Source: Pristionchus mayeri (Eukaryota; Nematoda; Chromadorea; Rhabditida; Neodiplogasteridae). Taken from it: 64,000 nucleotides of DNA. Below the pieces are notes generated by a model that was not told where the DNA came from, did no database searches, and was given only the letters and a program-made list of their open reading frames with translations. This document shows, piece by piece, positions 1-12,337 of this stretch. The stretch's first letter is position 1, and every line of letters starts with the position of its first letter. The stretch spans positions 6,820,001 to 6,884,000 of the forward strand of contig BTRK01000001.1 in NCBI GenBank assembly GCA_036245805.1, written 5' to 3'. The position numbers and the translations under genes are program-made.

Positions 1-60
1 TGATTCTATGATTCTATGGTTCTATGATTCTATGATTCTATGATTCTATGATTCTATGAT
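1..60. repeat. 8-bp microsatellite
   Basis: About seven near-perfect copies of the octamer gattctat, with one variant unit, sit directly against the first monomer of the 164-bp satellite. The array may continue to the left of the window. Confidence 0.9.
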
Positions 61-1050
61 GCTGGAAACTCTCCCAGTCAAAGTTGAATACAATGTCAAG
101 AAATCGAACCTTGTAATCCGGATATGATAGGTTGATTCAGGGAATCCGGAAACTCGAGCACAATGAGAATATCAGAGTTCAGTCTTCACATATCGATTGA
201 TTTGCTAAGCCCCCGATCTCATTCTTGATGGACTCTCGCCGTCAAAGTTGAATACAATGCCACGGAATCGAAACTTGTAATCAAAATATGACAGGTTGAT
301 TCAGGGAAGCTGGAAACTCGAGCACAATGAGAATGTTCAGAGTTCAGTCTTCACATATCGATTTATTTGCTAAACCCCCGAGCTCATTCTCGATGGACTC
401 TCGCCGTCAAAGTTGAATACAATATCAAGAAATCGAACCTTGTAATCAGGATATGATAGGTTGATTCAGGGAAGCCGGAAACTCGAGCACAATGAGAATA
501 TCAGAGTTCAGTCTTCACATATCGATTGATTTGCTAAACCCCCGAGCTCTTTCTCGATGGACTCTCGCCGTCAAAGTTGAATACAATGCCACGGAATCGA
601 ACCTTGTAATCAGAATATGACAGGTTGATTCAGGGAAGCCGGAAACTCGAGCACAATGAGAATATCAGAGTTCAGTCTTCACATATCGATTGATTTGCTA
701 AACCCCCGAGCTCGTTCTTGATGGACTCTCGCCGTCAAAGTTGAATACAATGCCACGGAATCGACCCTTGTAATCAAAATATGACAGGTTGATTCAGGGA
801 AGCTGGAAACTCGAGCACAATGAGAATGTTCAGAGTTCAGTCTTCACATATCGATTTATTTGCTAAACCCCCGAGCTCATTCTCGATGGACTCTCGCCGT
901 CAAAGTTGAATACAATATCAAGAAATCGAACCTTGTAATCAGGATATGATAGGTTGATTCAGGGAAGCCGGAAACTCGAGCACAATGAGAATATCAGAGT
1001 TCAGTCTTCACATATCGATTGATTTGCTAAACCCCCGAGCTCTTTCTCAT
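61..1050. repeat. 164-bp satellite array, six monomers
   Basis: The word gtcaaagttgaatac recurs at 77, 241, 406, 570, 734 and 899, a period of 164-165 bp. Diagnostic variants show that monomer 5 matches monomer 2 and monomer 6 matches monomer 3, so the array has a three-monomer higher-order period of about 493 bp. The array stops near 1050, where a decayed gene-family exon begins. No ORF runs through the units. Confidence 0.9.
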
Positions 1051-1199
1051 TGCCCAAAGTTAATCATTGCCTGCAACCCGCAATCCACAGGAAGCGCCAG
1101 TTCAGAAAATTGCCCTGTTGGTTTACTCACGAACGCAGAACCTTCTGCGAGACAACCCAAACACGGATTCCACGTCGGAGAACTGAAGTTCTAAAATTA

Positions 1200-2440
1200 T
1201 TGGGGTGTCCGGAAAGTTCGTATAATGCTTCGGAAAAAAGTCAGTTCGCAATCAAATGCAGTGATTGCGCAATCTATTTGTCAACAATGTATTGCATCAT
1301 TCTGACGTTGAGTAGTGAGAGGATTTAATCAGCCTCCTAGTTGCTACATTGATTCTTGTGATGGACTCCCATCTCTACCTCCGAGCAGTTTTACTTCATT
1401 ACTACCGTCTTGGCCGATCCGTGAAGGAGGCCCACTCTGCCCTGGCCCAGTCGGAAGGAGCTGACGCCCCCTCCATACCCTTCTGATATAAGTGGTTCTC
1501 CCGCTTCAAGAAAGGGGAGTTTGGTCTCGATGATCAACCCCGCTCTGGACGCCCTCCCTCCCTCGATCTGCCTCTCGTTCTCCGCACACTGAAGCGCAAG
1601 CCCATAGCCAGTGTGCGTGAGTTGAAGAAGGATACTGGTACTCCCAGATCAACGGTGTCCGATATCCTCCATCGATCTGGGAAGAAGCCGAAACTCCCAC
1701 AAGTGATTCCCCATGACCTCTCCCCCCAACAGCTGAAAAATCGTGTTCAAGTCTGTCGGGAATTACTCCATCGTAGATACAATCTTCGATGGGTCAATTC
1801 CATCATCGCTACAGATGAGAAGTGGATCACGTACGATAACCCTGTGAGGAGACTGCAATGGGTGGATGCAGATGAGAAGCCCACGCCCGTCCCGAAGAAG
1901 GAAGAGCACGGAAAGAAGGAACTCCTCTGCTTCTTCTTCTCAGTGCTCGGTCCCATCTACTGGGAGATCCTCGCCCCTGGCACCAGCATCAATGCCGACC
2001 TCTTCTCTGAACAACTGGATGATGTCGCGATCAGAGTCCCTCCCAGACTCCTGAACCAGGGCAAAATTCTTCTTCTGATGGACAATGCTCGCCCACATCG
2101 AGCGAAGATGACCCAGAAGAAAATGGACGAGCTGAAGATCGAGAGGATTCCCCATCGACCGTATTCCCGGATTTCTCCCCATGCGACTACCACTGCTTCC
2201 GCTCTCTTTCTGACTTCTGCAAAGGAAAGAAGTTCAAGAATCGAGATGAAGTTGTATGGGCTTTCGTGAACTGGGCGGTCTCGAAGAAACCCGCATTCTG
2301 GAAGAGATGAATCGAGACCCTGCCCAATCGCTGGAGGGAGGTAGTGAGAAAGAAGGGGGCATACATTGGTCACTGAGAATTGTAAAGCATTGAATAAAAA
2401 ATAAAAACAAAAAATTATACGAACTTTCCGGACACCCCAA
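1200..2440 (+). mobile_element. Mariner element (about 1.24 kb), decayed
   Basis: Terminal inverted repeats of about 27 bp (ttggggtgtccggaaagttc at the left, its complement at the right) are flanked by a duplicated TA at 1198-1199 and 2441-2442. The inverted-repeat partner near 14490-14500 has the same flanks joined with a single TA, so this is the unoccupied site. Length, TIRs and the DD34D transposase fit the mariner family. Confidence 0.95.
1361..2370 (+). pseudogene. Mariner transposase pseudogene (DD34D)
   Basis: The reading starts at ATG 1361. The N-terminal helix-turn-helix half includes FKKGEFGLDDQPRSGRP. The catalytic domain shows the first Asp in ATDEKW, the second in LLMDNARPHRA, and the third in PDFSPCDYH, with 34 residues between the second and third Asp: the mariner signature. 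The gene is dead. A TGA interrupts codon 42 (1484-1486), a one-base frameshift occurs near 2165 just before PDFSPCDYH, and another TGA lies at 2308-2310. The enzyme would cut and paste at TA dinucleotides. No intact source copy is in the window. Confidence 0.93.
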
Positions 2441-2442
2441 TA

Positions 2443-3690
2443 GAAGTGGAATAGATAAGACCAGTTCCCATAGAAAAATATCTTAAAATTGTAAACTGTG
2501 AAAAGGTAACTGGAAGAAGGCACACCATTCCTTCGGGAAAACTCGAATTAGAAATTAATTTTTAGCACGATCATCCATGATCAAATTGCAATTGGTTTCA
2601 CCACTGCCACAAATGAACAGTTAGAAACCCCAGACCATAGGTAACATGTTTCGAATGTATTGCTTCATAATCGGCAACGTTAGTTTGAGGTTTTTATCAT
2701 GCCATTGATCTGAATGCGACAAATTTTACAACTTACTTATTAGGCGAATTGTAAAATCCCACTGTCTCAGCCATAATATAATTTTATCTCAGCGCGAATA
2801 CCAGGAATTATTTTGTAGAACTGTTCGTGTCCTTATCGAGACTGTTTCCATCCCGTACCTCTAGGCTCCACGCGGAAACACGATACGGTCGGGCGGTTTT
2901 CTTTTTATAATCTTTAAAAGCATCGTTGGAATCTAATTTAGTCTCTCATAGCTGCCTTCCTAATGCCGAGATTAAAATACTCTCCCAATTGTTTGGACTG
3001 CGTGGAAACAGCACGATATCCAAGCTTTTATTGTTATTTACTTGCTGGAGCAGAAACAAATCATTGAAAGAAATTGGTTCCCATGCCTCTAGTGATGAAG
3101 AAGCTCCTTATCCACTGGCCACTTCCAAACGATTGAAAAACACATAAAAGAAGCAAAAAGGCACTGCTAGATATCGGTTTTCTGTTAATACTAAGAGTAA
3201 TATTGCTATAGTACATCAAATTTCTGTTGTTGAACAGGCACCAAGGCGAATCTATCGATTTTTTGTGGTTATTTTGACCAAACTAAAAACCTAAAGTTCA
3301 TCTTTTTTCGAGAGGGTATACATAAATTCATAGAGATATTGCAAAAATGTGAACAACTAAAAAGTTATACGGAACTGAAAACCCCACACCACCAGAAAAT
3401 TCGGATATTGAGGGGGGGGGGTCCAATCGTAACTTATCAGCTCTCATTGGTCTCATTACTAATTTTTGTTTGGTTGGTTCTAGCATCATGATCGTTTCAA
3501 TCCCTCATCTTGGCATTAATGACCGATCTGAAACGCGAATCTACATGAGGCCCTCACTATAAATACGACTATTCGGCATTTTTAGTGAATTTAAAAACGT
3601 ACTCGAACGAATATATCCGGACTGAGATATTTTGATCTGTCATATGTGGTTTGCGATTCTGTCATAGCCCGGATGATAGGATCACATTAA
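2443..3690. other. Non-coding remainder of the left inverted arm
   Basis: No gene is seen. A poly-G run at about 3411 is expanded relative to the matching site in the partner arm near 13530. The block 3624-3760 is repeated in direct, not inverted, orientation at 13015-13150. Confidence 0.6.
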
Positions 3691-4660
3691 ATCACCGGAT
3701 CTCCTTGCTTACATGACCATTCAGAAACCAACGATCACCTAGCGGGCTGTAAATTACTTTTAAAAAATTTACCGACTTGTCAAGTCCAATACTTTTGGAT
3801 TTTTTTTCAGCCACTACCAACAAAATCAATATTTCGCCACTCACATCGATGAGCAGCTGCTGCATCCTCTGTTCGGCAGCACTCAAGAAGAAGAGAAAGC
3901 CGACCAGATAACCTGTATGTAGATGGACGGCTGTGACTATTTTAATTTCACAAATTGGCTAGTTGATCTATCTGGTTGAATTATCGTTGAGCATGGAACC
4001 GATCCACATGCTACAGTAATGTACATTTTAACCTCCACACTCGCTTGAATTTCGATAGTTATTTTTTCGAACAGAAGTCGCATATTCACTGTCTCGAGCA
4101 TATGCATCGAATGAAGGAGAATCTTAGCAAAACCAAATCGCCTGGCATCAGTGTCTGCAGATCGTTGTCCACTAGTGGCCTCAGTTGTTCTTTTCTAACA
4201 AACGTCATCTCTCAGTTCACCGATGAAAGAAAAAGATTCCTATTTTACATTAATGCATTCCGCATACGATGTCGATGTGACACTAAATACTCCGGTGTCT
4301 AACTTCTAGAACATTGATTTGACAAAATAAAAATTCAGAACTCAACAACTTTGTGCTTTAGTTATGAGCTTTAGCCTAATGACGCAGCACATGATCTACG
4401 GGAGTTGACAGACCTCTAAGCGTCAGCGAGCAGCTAATATAAGAAACTTCACCTGGGTTCATATCGTAACCCTCAATACCCTACGCATCCCACAATGCAC
4501 TCCGATATGACTTACCTGATATTCGATGATCGGCTCGAATGGTAACTGGAAGAGACCTGCGAAAAGATATCAGGTTTTCTTTTGGAGACAGTCGTTTTGC
4601 GATCCTGCTTGTTTGCATTTCATCCTTCTTGTTTTACTTCAAGTTTATTAAAATTTGGAT

Positions 4661-5760
4661 CAGTGGTAGTACCAGGGTTGTCTATTCGAAATGCGAAACT
4701 ATCATTTTTTTCATTCCTCAATTCGTTCCCTAATTTCTTCCCTCAGCGTTTGGTAGAGTTCGTTCAATTAATCACGAGTGATGAGTTATGTTTCGTGGGT
4801 CCAATATAATTTATATTTTTTTTGTAATCACATCGTAATAATTGCGAAGCAATTCCGAAAAAGAGAACGGATCGCCTGAATTGCGAATTGAGAAATTTGA
4901 ATGCAAAATCAATGCGAAATTGCGAAGTTGTTTTCGAATAGACAACCCTAACTGGCACAGCGTGTCAAAGGTTGTTTGTCGCGGCGCAGGGTCGATCTTG
5001 AAACATAACATTTTCGGCTGAAATGAACGATGAAAATTTCAACCAAAGTATGCGAAAGATATATCAATGCTTCGCAGCAAAACATAAATAAATATTTCTA
5101 ATGCAATGTATCTCTCAGGATTGTCACCAAGGTGCCTCCCCATCATTTTAGATAATTTTGATAAGCTATAAAATTTGTTACATGAATTTTCCAAATTTTT
5201 ACGCATAAATCGAAAAAGTTGAGAATGCACAGCAATAGGGAACCCCACATATGTTGAATTTTGGCATATCTACTTGAAGAGATCTACAATTTGTAGCAGC
5301 CCGAATTTTTCAAAAATGCTCAAATATTACGAGAAATTGCGAAAATAAGGATTAATTCGCGAATTTCTTAAAATATTTCAACATTTTTGAAAAAATCTGG
5401 CTGCTACAAATTAGAGATCTCTTCACGTAGATGTGAAAAAGTTCTGCATATGTGGGGTTCCCTATTGATGTGCATTCTCAACTTTTTTTGATTTATGCGT
5501 AAAAATTTGGAAAATTCATGTCACATATTTGAAAGTTTATCAAAATTATCAAAAATTATGGGGAGGCACCTTGGTGACAATCCTGAGAGATGCATTGCAT
5601 TAGACATATTTATTGATTTGTTGTTCCTAAGCATTGATATATCTTTCACATACTTTGGTTCAAATTATCATCAGCCAAAAATGTTATGTTTCAAGATCGA
5701 CCCGGCGCAGCGACAAACAAAGGAAACCATCGCTTTGGCACGCTGTGACTGGTACTACTG
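4661..5760. mobile_element. Foldback element, interrupted by a MITE
   Basis: The arms (from about 4950 to 5330 and from 5340 to 5755) are reverse complements across a centre near 5335. Both contain the block around the word ggtgcctcccc. The termini are cagtggtagtacc and its approximate complement ending at 5760. CAGT ends resemble Tc1-type foldbacks. No transposase is seen. Confidence 0.75.
4674..4949. mobile_element. MITE inserted in a foldback arm (276 bp)
   Basis: It has perfect 18-bp termini, agggttgtctattcgaaa and its complement, and A+T-rich non-coding inner sequence. It splits the terminal motif of the surrounding foldback: joining 4661-4673 to 4950 onward restores a match to the right end at 5740-5760. 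The target-site duplication is not clear. Confidence 0.75.
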
Positions 5761-6124
5761 AAGTGGAAAAATATAATTCTAAAATATCCATTTAACAAAA
5801 ACAGTTATTGATAATCTCGTTAATCACCTTTCTGAGAATAATCTACGGGAGTTAACAGCCCTGTCAGCAAGGATCAATAAAATAAACTTTGCCCAGGGTA
5901 TACCGTAATCCTCACTAGCGTACTCATGCATTCCGCTCTGTCTGCCGTGGTAGTCGGGAGTAGTGTTCGAATGCAACCAGGCAAGATCTAAGAATAGGTA
6001 CCAATAATTTCGTGGGATAAAATAATGTCGGTTTATTTGCCGCTTTGCGTTTCAACATATTTATATCAAAACAATTTTATGTGGAGATGACATTAACAGA
6101 GTCATTATAAAGTGAAATAAGTAA

Positions 6125-6336
6125 GGCCGTGTTAGTTCTCACGGAAATGGCATCAGATTTGAATTCCCGCCATCGCGTATCTCCGTGCAGCTAGAGACTT
6201 GCAATTTGGTTTATAAGATTTTTTGCCCCTTTTAACACTAAAAGTCGCATTTCAAATCTCTAGCTCCAAGGAGAACGAAGATACGCGATGGCGGGAATTC
6301 AAATCTGATGCCATTTCCGTGAGAACTAACACGGCC
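6125..6336. mobile_element. Palindromic MITE with TAA duplication (212 bp)
   Basis: About 60 bp at each end are near-perfect reverse complements, starting ggccgtgttagttctcacgg. TAA at 6122-6124 is repeated at 6337-6339, a 3-bp target typical of PIF/Harbinger-type elements. The loop word tttgccccttttaac is shared with the related element at 19576-19898. Confidence 0.85.
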
Positions 6337-7640
6337 TAAATAACATTGTAACAACGGCCTATTCCCGACAAGACCATTCGCACTTCGCTCTAGTGATCGC
6401 ATTCTCTGTCAGACAAGCGAGAATGTGGAGATTATAGCTTTATTCGGGGGTTATGGATCTTGAAATATGGATGAAGCTGAAGGATCATTCTGCAGGGATA
6501 CTTCAACAAGATCGCTTTCCTGAGGTACCATGCCGAAACCTGTACTTGTCGTTCTATTACTCTACTTTCTGGTACCACACCCTCGATTAGTAAACTCAGT
6601 ATTAACATTTACGATATTTCTTATCTTTTCATTATGTTTAGTTAATGTCGATCAGCCTATAATTATCACCCTATCACATATCACACCAATAAGAACTTGT
6701 GCTGCAGGAAATCACCGAAAAAAGGAACAATTTTGTCAACGTTATAAGAAACCATGACGACGGCCCTACACTTGTCTTAATATGCTGTATGGAAAGGATA
6801 TACCAAATATATCATTCCTCAACGATTGATAAGGAATAGGTAATACCCTTGAAACATAAAATTGGCTACGTTAAAAAAATTAAAGTCAGCCAAATTATTT
6901 AATATTTTCATATGAAACAAAGCTATTATAATGAATAATTTCAAACTACACCAACAGTATCCACTCTCTCCGTACACTCCAATAGATCAGATGACATAAG
7001 GCCGGCTCGAATGAGATCATCAGCGAATAGGGGTAATAAATTCCTCGAAGCAAATCGTTTGGGATCGTGCCAATTTGCGTTTCAACCAATTCTTATCAAA
7101 TCAATATTCTCAAAGCGACGATCACGACCACACTAATGTGACAAAAAATAGAATACAATTGTAACAATGCTGTATTCCCGCTTTTCCCTTTACTCAAAAC
7201 ACAATGCGTGTAGGCAGTCCCTTTGCCTTGACGAGATCGAATCGAGTCGCCTTGGTAGTGTGCTCAGCCAGACCTTCGAGAATGAGATCCTAGTGGTTTG
7301 ATTGATAGAGGATATCGAACGCAGGTAAATTTATTTTTAAAAAAAATCTAAGAATTAAATCGGAAGCCACGCCAAAATCATACTCCCGCAAAACGATTGG
7401 AAAAAATGTACGTGCTGAAGTACTAACCTGCCATGTGAGTTGGCGGAGTACAGATCTTACCCAGACCTGGGAGAAAGGAGGAGATAATTGATAGTTTATG
7501 GAAATATATAGATTTTCGAGAACCTACTTTCGTCATACTGGAAAAAAAATTATTGTTGCATTTCTCAGCCCTCTGTTCGTCACTTGTAGGGAAGGCTCTG
7601 CTCCTCCGCAGCTTCATCGGCACTTTCGAGGATCTCTAGA

Positions 7641-8014
7641 CTAGCCGGAGGTAAAACCGGTTAGAAAAACATAAAGACAATTGCTCCGATGATGCCTCAT
7701 CATAATTCGAAATAAAAAAAGCATAGATCGCTACTCCACCGCCTGCTAGGATATTCAACTTCGGATATGACATTATCCCGTTGAATCGAGGATACAATAG
7801 TCGTATTACCTTCCGGTGTTAGGCATCGAGTCGATGTGAAAGTCATTCACGTTGGAATAAAAAAAACTGTTTATTATTTGTGATTGTTATTCAAGCGGAT
7901 TATTGAAAAGCGATCAATTATATATCTCCATCGAGCTACAATATCCCTCTCTATCTCATTAGGTCTGGCAGGTTGCGCGATCAGCGATGCGTGCTTCTCT
8001 TCTCGATTCCGTAG
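7641..8014. other. No gene seen
   Basis: A+T-rich sequence. A fragment near 7975-8015 resembles the + strand stretch near 14700-14745. No open frame or RNA gene is supported. Confidence 0.5.
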
Positions 8015-9439
8015 TCATGCCTAGGAGATCAGTATTCACAAGTTAGTGAATTTTCAAGATGGCCTTTCGTGTTAGAATTCATTTTATTATGATGTTGTGA
8101 TACACGACCATGGTACTTTCCAAAAATATAATTCGAATAGCACTACCTCTCAGACTGATAGATTGGAACTCGGAGAAATGAATAGCCTAGTTAACCGTCA
8201 CGGAGACTTTTGCCTCGCATAGTGACAACAATCATGGTGTTTCAGATATGTTCAAATGTGCGCTAGACAGAGTGATGAAGTACTCGTTATGTAATAATAA
8301 CCATTTGAGAATTGGTCGAAAAAGGAGGATGTTCAATGCCAGAAAACCAAAATATTGAAATCGGACAAAACTTTTGTTCCAACCTGATATTTCTTATTTA
8401 TTTTTACAGTCTCAATCATTCGGAACATTGATCAGGAACACGTTGCATGATATGGATATAAAAAAATCTGCTACCTGTTTTAGTTCAACTCAACTTCCTA
8501 CAAAGGAATTTAAATTGGATATGGGCCCGTTGATTATATGACGCAATACTCGCATTACAATACTGAGTTATGCATCAATTCAATGATAACATGGCTAATG
8601 TGGTAATACTAATATCTTCAATTTGAGACGGTTCTTGAAGAGGTATAATGCAAAACTATTAATAATATCTCTCCCAAACGGTAATCCCCCTCCTTTCCAA
8701 AGCTTTTTCTGAGTTCAGGAGCGATGGGTTCCTGTCAGTGCGATCTGGAATGGCCCTTCCTGCGCTGCACTGTGGATGGGGTATTTGGAGAAGGTCAATT
8801 ACGAAACATACTTTACCAAGTGTTGGTTCCTTAGTCAGCTTTTATATTCACCTTCACCGTGATTCGCTGCTGCTCTGATTCTTCTTGACTCGATGCGCTC
8901 TACGGAGACAATTTCAGCCTGACAGCCGCACTAAGAATAATCAAAAGTTTGTTAATAATTATCAAAAGACTTCTCAGCATGCTGTTCGTCAATCAGATGA
9001 AGGCAAGTGCAAGCATCTTCGAGGTTTGTATCTACATCTTTAACGCTCTATATCTTTGTCCGAATCACGGATTGTCCCATTATATCTTTGTCCGAATCAC
9101 GGATAGTCCCCAAGAAATAATTGATTAGAATTTCATCCGTCGGCTACATTATCAGTTCCGACGGATGTTCACAGGCCTTAGCTATTTGCGGAAGCAGGAA
9201 ATCTGAGAGCGAGAATGGTATGAAAACGGAAAAGTTCCAAACGGTTTTTTTATTACGATATTCTCAGTCATTTGTGACCACATGTTTTGTGATCGAGGAT
9301 TCCTCACCATTGTGTAATAAGGAAAACATACATTACGTTTAATTACTATGTAGAAAAAAAGACAAAACGTCTGTCTGTCCGTCTGTTTGTTTGTTTGTCT
9401 GTCTGTCACGCTCGTTTTTCGCGAATAACTCAGCTCAAA
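8015..9439. repeat. Left 1425-bp arm of a long inverted repeat
   Basis: This is the reverse complement of 10094-11518 with only scattered differences. Coordinates at both arm ends sum to 19533, so there is no net length change between arms. The inner end carries a tetranucleotide tract of gtct/gttt units (9368-9408). The outer boundary is tcatgcctagg. A third single-arm copy lies at about 21236-21895. No coding function is apparent; small frames inside are mirrored in the other arm. Confidence 0.95.
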
Positions 9440-10093
9440 CTCATCGTAGAAGGCTAAGTCCTGGACCAAACGAACCCCCCTGGCGTTCCATTTCAAATTC
9501 TATATCGATTGCATCATCATGACGCAATATTGCATCAGCACTACGCAATATTTCCAATTTTGCCCATAGCTCGCTTCAAAAACATCTTCCAGACCTCGGA
9601 CCTTGACCAGGCGGTGCACCACTGTGAGTACTTTCAAAATTTTGCATTACATCATCATTATGCAATATGATGCAATAATAGTTTTTCGCCCATATTTCGC
9701 TTCAAAGTGGTCACCCAGACCTCGGACCTTGACCATTCGACTCCCCAGAGTGATCTCTTTCAAAATTTGGTATTAAATCACCATTATGCAATAAAATGCA
9801 ATAATCGCTTTTTGGCCATAAATCGCTTCAAAGTGGTCGCCCAGACCCCGGAACTGGACCACCATTCTAACTCCCGTGACATCTACTTTTAAATTTGGCC
9901 TTACATCATTACTATTCAATTTTAAGTAATTCTCGTTTTTTTGGTTGACTGACATTCTTTAAGGAATTTATTCAAAAATTCTTCCCAACCTGCTCTCACT
10001 CCCCGCAGCGTGAGCGTTGTGAAAGGCTCGTGAGACCGAGGGCGATCCGAAAAAGTTGGAATGGGGCGAAGCCCCATTCCAACTTTTTCGGAT
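9440..10093. repeat. Spacer with degenerate 130-bp tandem repeats
   Basis: The spacer between the two 1425-bp arms holds about three diverged units that begin near 9556, 9688 and 9815. Each contains a form of cgcttcaaagtggtcgccc followed by a cggaccttgacca-like word and a tgcaataatgcaata-like stretch. No gene is seen. Confidence 0.75.
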
Positions 10094-11518
10094 TTTGAGC
10101 TGAGTTATTCGCGAAAAACGAGCGTGACAAACAGACAAACAAACAAACAGACGGACAGACAGACGTTTTGTCTTTTTTTCTACATAGTAATTAAACGTAA
10201 TGTATGTTTTCCTTATTACACAATGGTGAGGAATCCTCGATCACAAAACATGTGGTCACAAATGACTGAGAATATCGTAATAAAAAAACCGTTTGGAACT
10301 TTTCCGTTTTCATACCATTCTCGCTCTCAGATTTCCTGCTTCCGCAAATAGCTAAGGCCTGTGAACATCCGTCGGAACTGATAATGTAGCCGACGGATGA
10401 AATTCTAATCAATTATTTCTTGGGGACTATCCGTGATTCGGACAAAGATATAATGGGACAATCCGTGATTCGGACAAAGATATAGAGCGTTAAAGATGTA
10501 GATACAAACCTCGAAGATGCTTGCACTTGCCTTTATCTGATTGACGAACAGCATGCTGAGAAGTCTTTTGATAATTATTAACAAACTTTTGATTATTCTT
10601 AGTGCGGCTGTCAGGCTGAAATTGTCTCCGTAGAGCGCATCGAGTCAAGAAGAATCAGAGCAGCAGCGAATCACGGTGAAGGTGAATATAAAAGCTGACT
10701 AAGGAACCAACACTTGGTAAAGTATGTTTCGTAATTGACCTTCTCCAAATACCCCATCCACAGTGCAGCGCAGGAAGGGCCATTCCAGATCGCACTGACA
10801 GGAACCCATCGCTCCTGAACTCAGAAAGAGCTTTGGAAAGGAGGGGGATTACCGTTTGGGAGAGAAATTTTTAATAGTTTTGCATTATACCTCTTCAAAA
10901 ACCGTCCCAAATTGAAGATATTAGTATTACCACATTAGCCATGTTATCATTGAATTGATGCATAACTCAGTATTGTAATGCGAGCATTGCGTCATATAAT
11001 CAACGGGCCCATATCCAATTTCAATTCCTTTGTAGGAAGTTGAGTTGAACTAAAACAGGCAGCAGATTTTTTTATATCCATATCATGCAACGTGTTCCTG
11101 ATCAATGTTCCGAATGATTGAGACTGTAAAAATTAATAAGAAATATCAGGTTGGAACAAAAGTTTTGTCCGATTTCAATATTTTGGTTTTCTGGCATTGA
11201 ACATCCTCCTTTTTCGACCAATTCTCAAATGGTTATTATTACATAACGAGTACTTCATCACTCTGTCTAGCGCACATTTGAACATATCTGAAACACCATG
11301 ATTGTTGTCACTATGCGAGGCAAAAGTCTCCGTGACGGTTAACTAGGCTATTCATTTCTCCGAGTTCCAATCTATCAGTCTGAGAGGTAGTGCTATTCGA
11401 ATTATATTTTTGGAAAGTACCATGGTCGTGTATCACAACATCATAATAAAATGAATTCTAACACGAAAGGCCATCTTGAAAATTCACTAACTTGTGAATA
11501 CTGATCTCCTAGGCATGA
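10094..11518. repeat. Right 1425-bp arm of a long inverted repeat
   Basis: Partner of 8015-9439. The transcript of this region would fold into a hairpin with a stem of about 1.4 kb, so it is a possible source of double-stranded RNA. The outer end is ctaggcatga at 11518. No target-site duplication is visible next to either outer end. Confidence 0.95.
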
Positions 11519-12120
11519 GATGAATTTATCTACCGTACATTCAAATCGTTAGACCCAGAGATTGAACACTCTGGTAATGTATAGGTCAGGCCCCGATAAG
11601 CCCATGATTTTAGTTTGATATTTGTGCGATCCTCCTGTCACAAGCCTAATTTATTAAAATATTGATGCCCCAAATTTACCATCAAAATCGGCATATTTTA
11701 CCATTTCTTGTCTCGCATACAGTTGATCAACTCGTCATTTTGTGATTACATGCTGAAACTGACCCTGCCCTATTACTTTGTCGCGTGTGTAGGTTGAGTG
11801 ATAGGTACTTTTGGTAGATGAGTAATCCTAGCCTGAACACCAAAAATCGGAATTTTGAACGTTTCCACTTTATAATATATTTTTGAAAAATCAAAATTTT
11901 GAGAAAGATAAAGATCAGTTCGGCTAGACTTTTCTAATGAATGAAAGGCGCAATAGTAGTAAATTATATCGCCCCTATTCTAAGAACTGTCAGTTTGATT
12001 ATCGGGGCAGGAATGCTAAACGATTTAACAACTACATCAGTCCATATCCCTCTTTGTTCATCCTGTAATTCGGGGAAGGGGTGGAGCAATCCAACCATTC
12101 GACGTAGTTTTAAAAAAGTC
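11519..12120. other. No gene seen
   Basis: A+T-rich single-copy-looking sequence. The 76-residue open frame at 11941-12171 runs into the tandem repeat and lacks gene-like features. Confidence 0.45.
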
Positions 12121-12330
12121 TCACGAGAGAATCGAGCTTTGACAGGGAATGGAGGTGAAATCGTGAATTGAGTTCGAACCGGTTTTGGTCATCCTAAGGT
12201 ATGCCTGACACTCCTCCAAACACGAGAGAATCGAGCTAAATTCGCTATTCTTGGGAATGGAGGGGAAATCGTGAATTGAGTTCGAACCGGTTTTGGTCAT
12301 CATAAGGCATGCCTGACACCCCTCCCCCAA
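12121..12330. repeat. Two-unit tandem duplication of about 100 bp
   Basis: The word cacgagagaatcgagct begins at 12122 and again at 12221. Both units share gaaatcgtgaattgagttcg and end with tgcctgacac. The second unit has a short insertion. Confidence 0.85.
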
Positions 12331-12337
12331 AGTTTAT

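Larger units (their letters stand above)
1060..3580. repeat. Left arm of a large inverted repeat
   Basis: This stretch is repeated in reverse complement at about 13375-14630. Shared landmarks include the block near 1075-1195 (partner near 14500-14625), the sequence after 2441 (partner near 14490) and the block at 3380-3560 (partner 13380-13560). This arm carries the mariner at 1200-2440 and the other does not. A decayed family exon with the ELALPVD motif is read on the - strand near 1060-1110. Confidence 0.85.
3692..7640 (-). pseudogene. Cluster of decayed exons of a repeated gene family
   Basis: Short - strand fragments match fragments elsewhere in the window. Near 3800-3886 is SAAEQRM followed by VSGEILILLVVAEK, similar to the copy near 40360-40450. 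Near 4490-4550 is EPIIEYQVSHIGVH, similar to copies near 43040 and 47400. Further fragments lie near 5890-5980, 6040-6060 (a gcgtttcaa block), 6960-7110 and 7190-7290 (ATRFDLVKAK). No copy has a continuous reading frame. I do not recognise the family; hydrophobic runs suggest a membrane protein. Several mobile elements are inserted among the fragments. Confidence 0.45.

Noticed and set aside
9361..9410. Tetranucleotide tract as a CRISPR-like array
   Set aside because: Simple gtct/gttt microsatellite at the inner end of the inverted repeat, mirrored in the other arm; no spacers.
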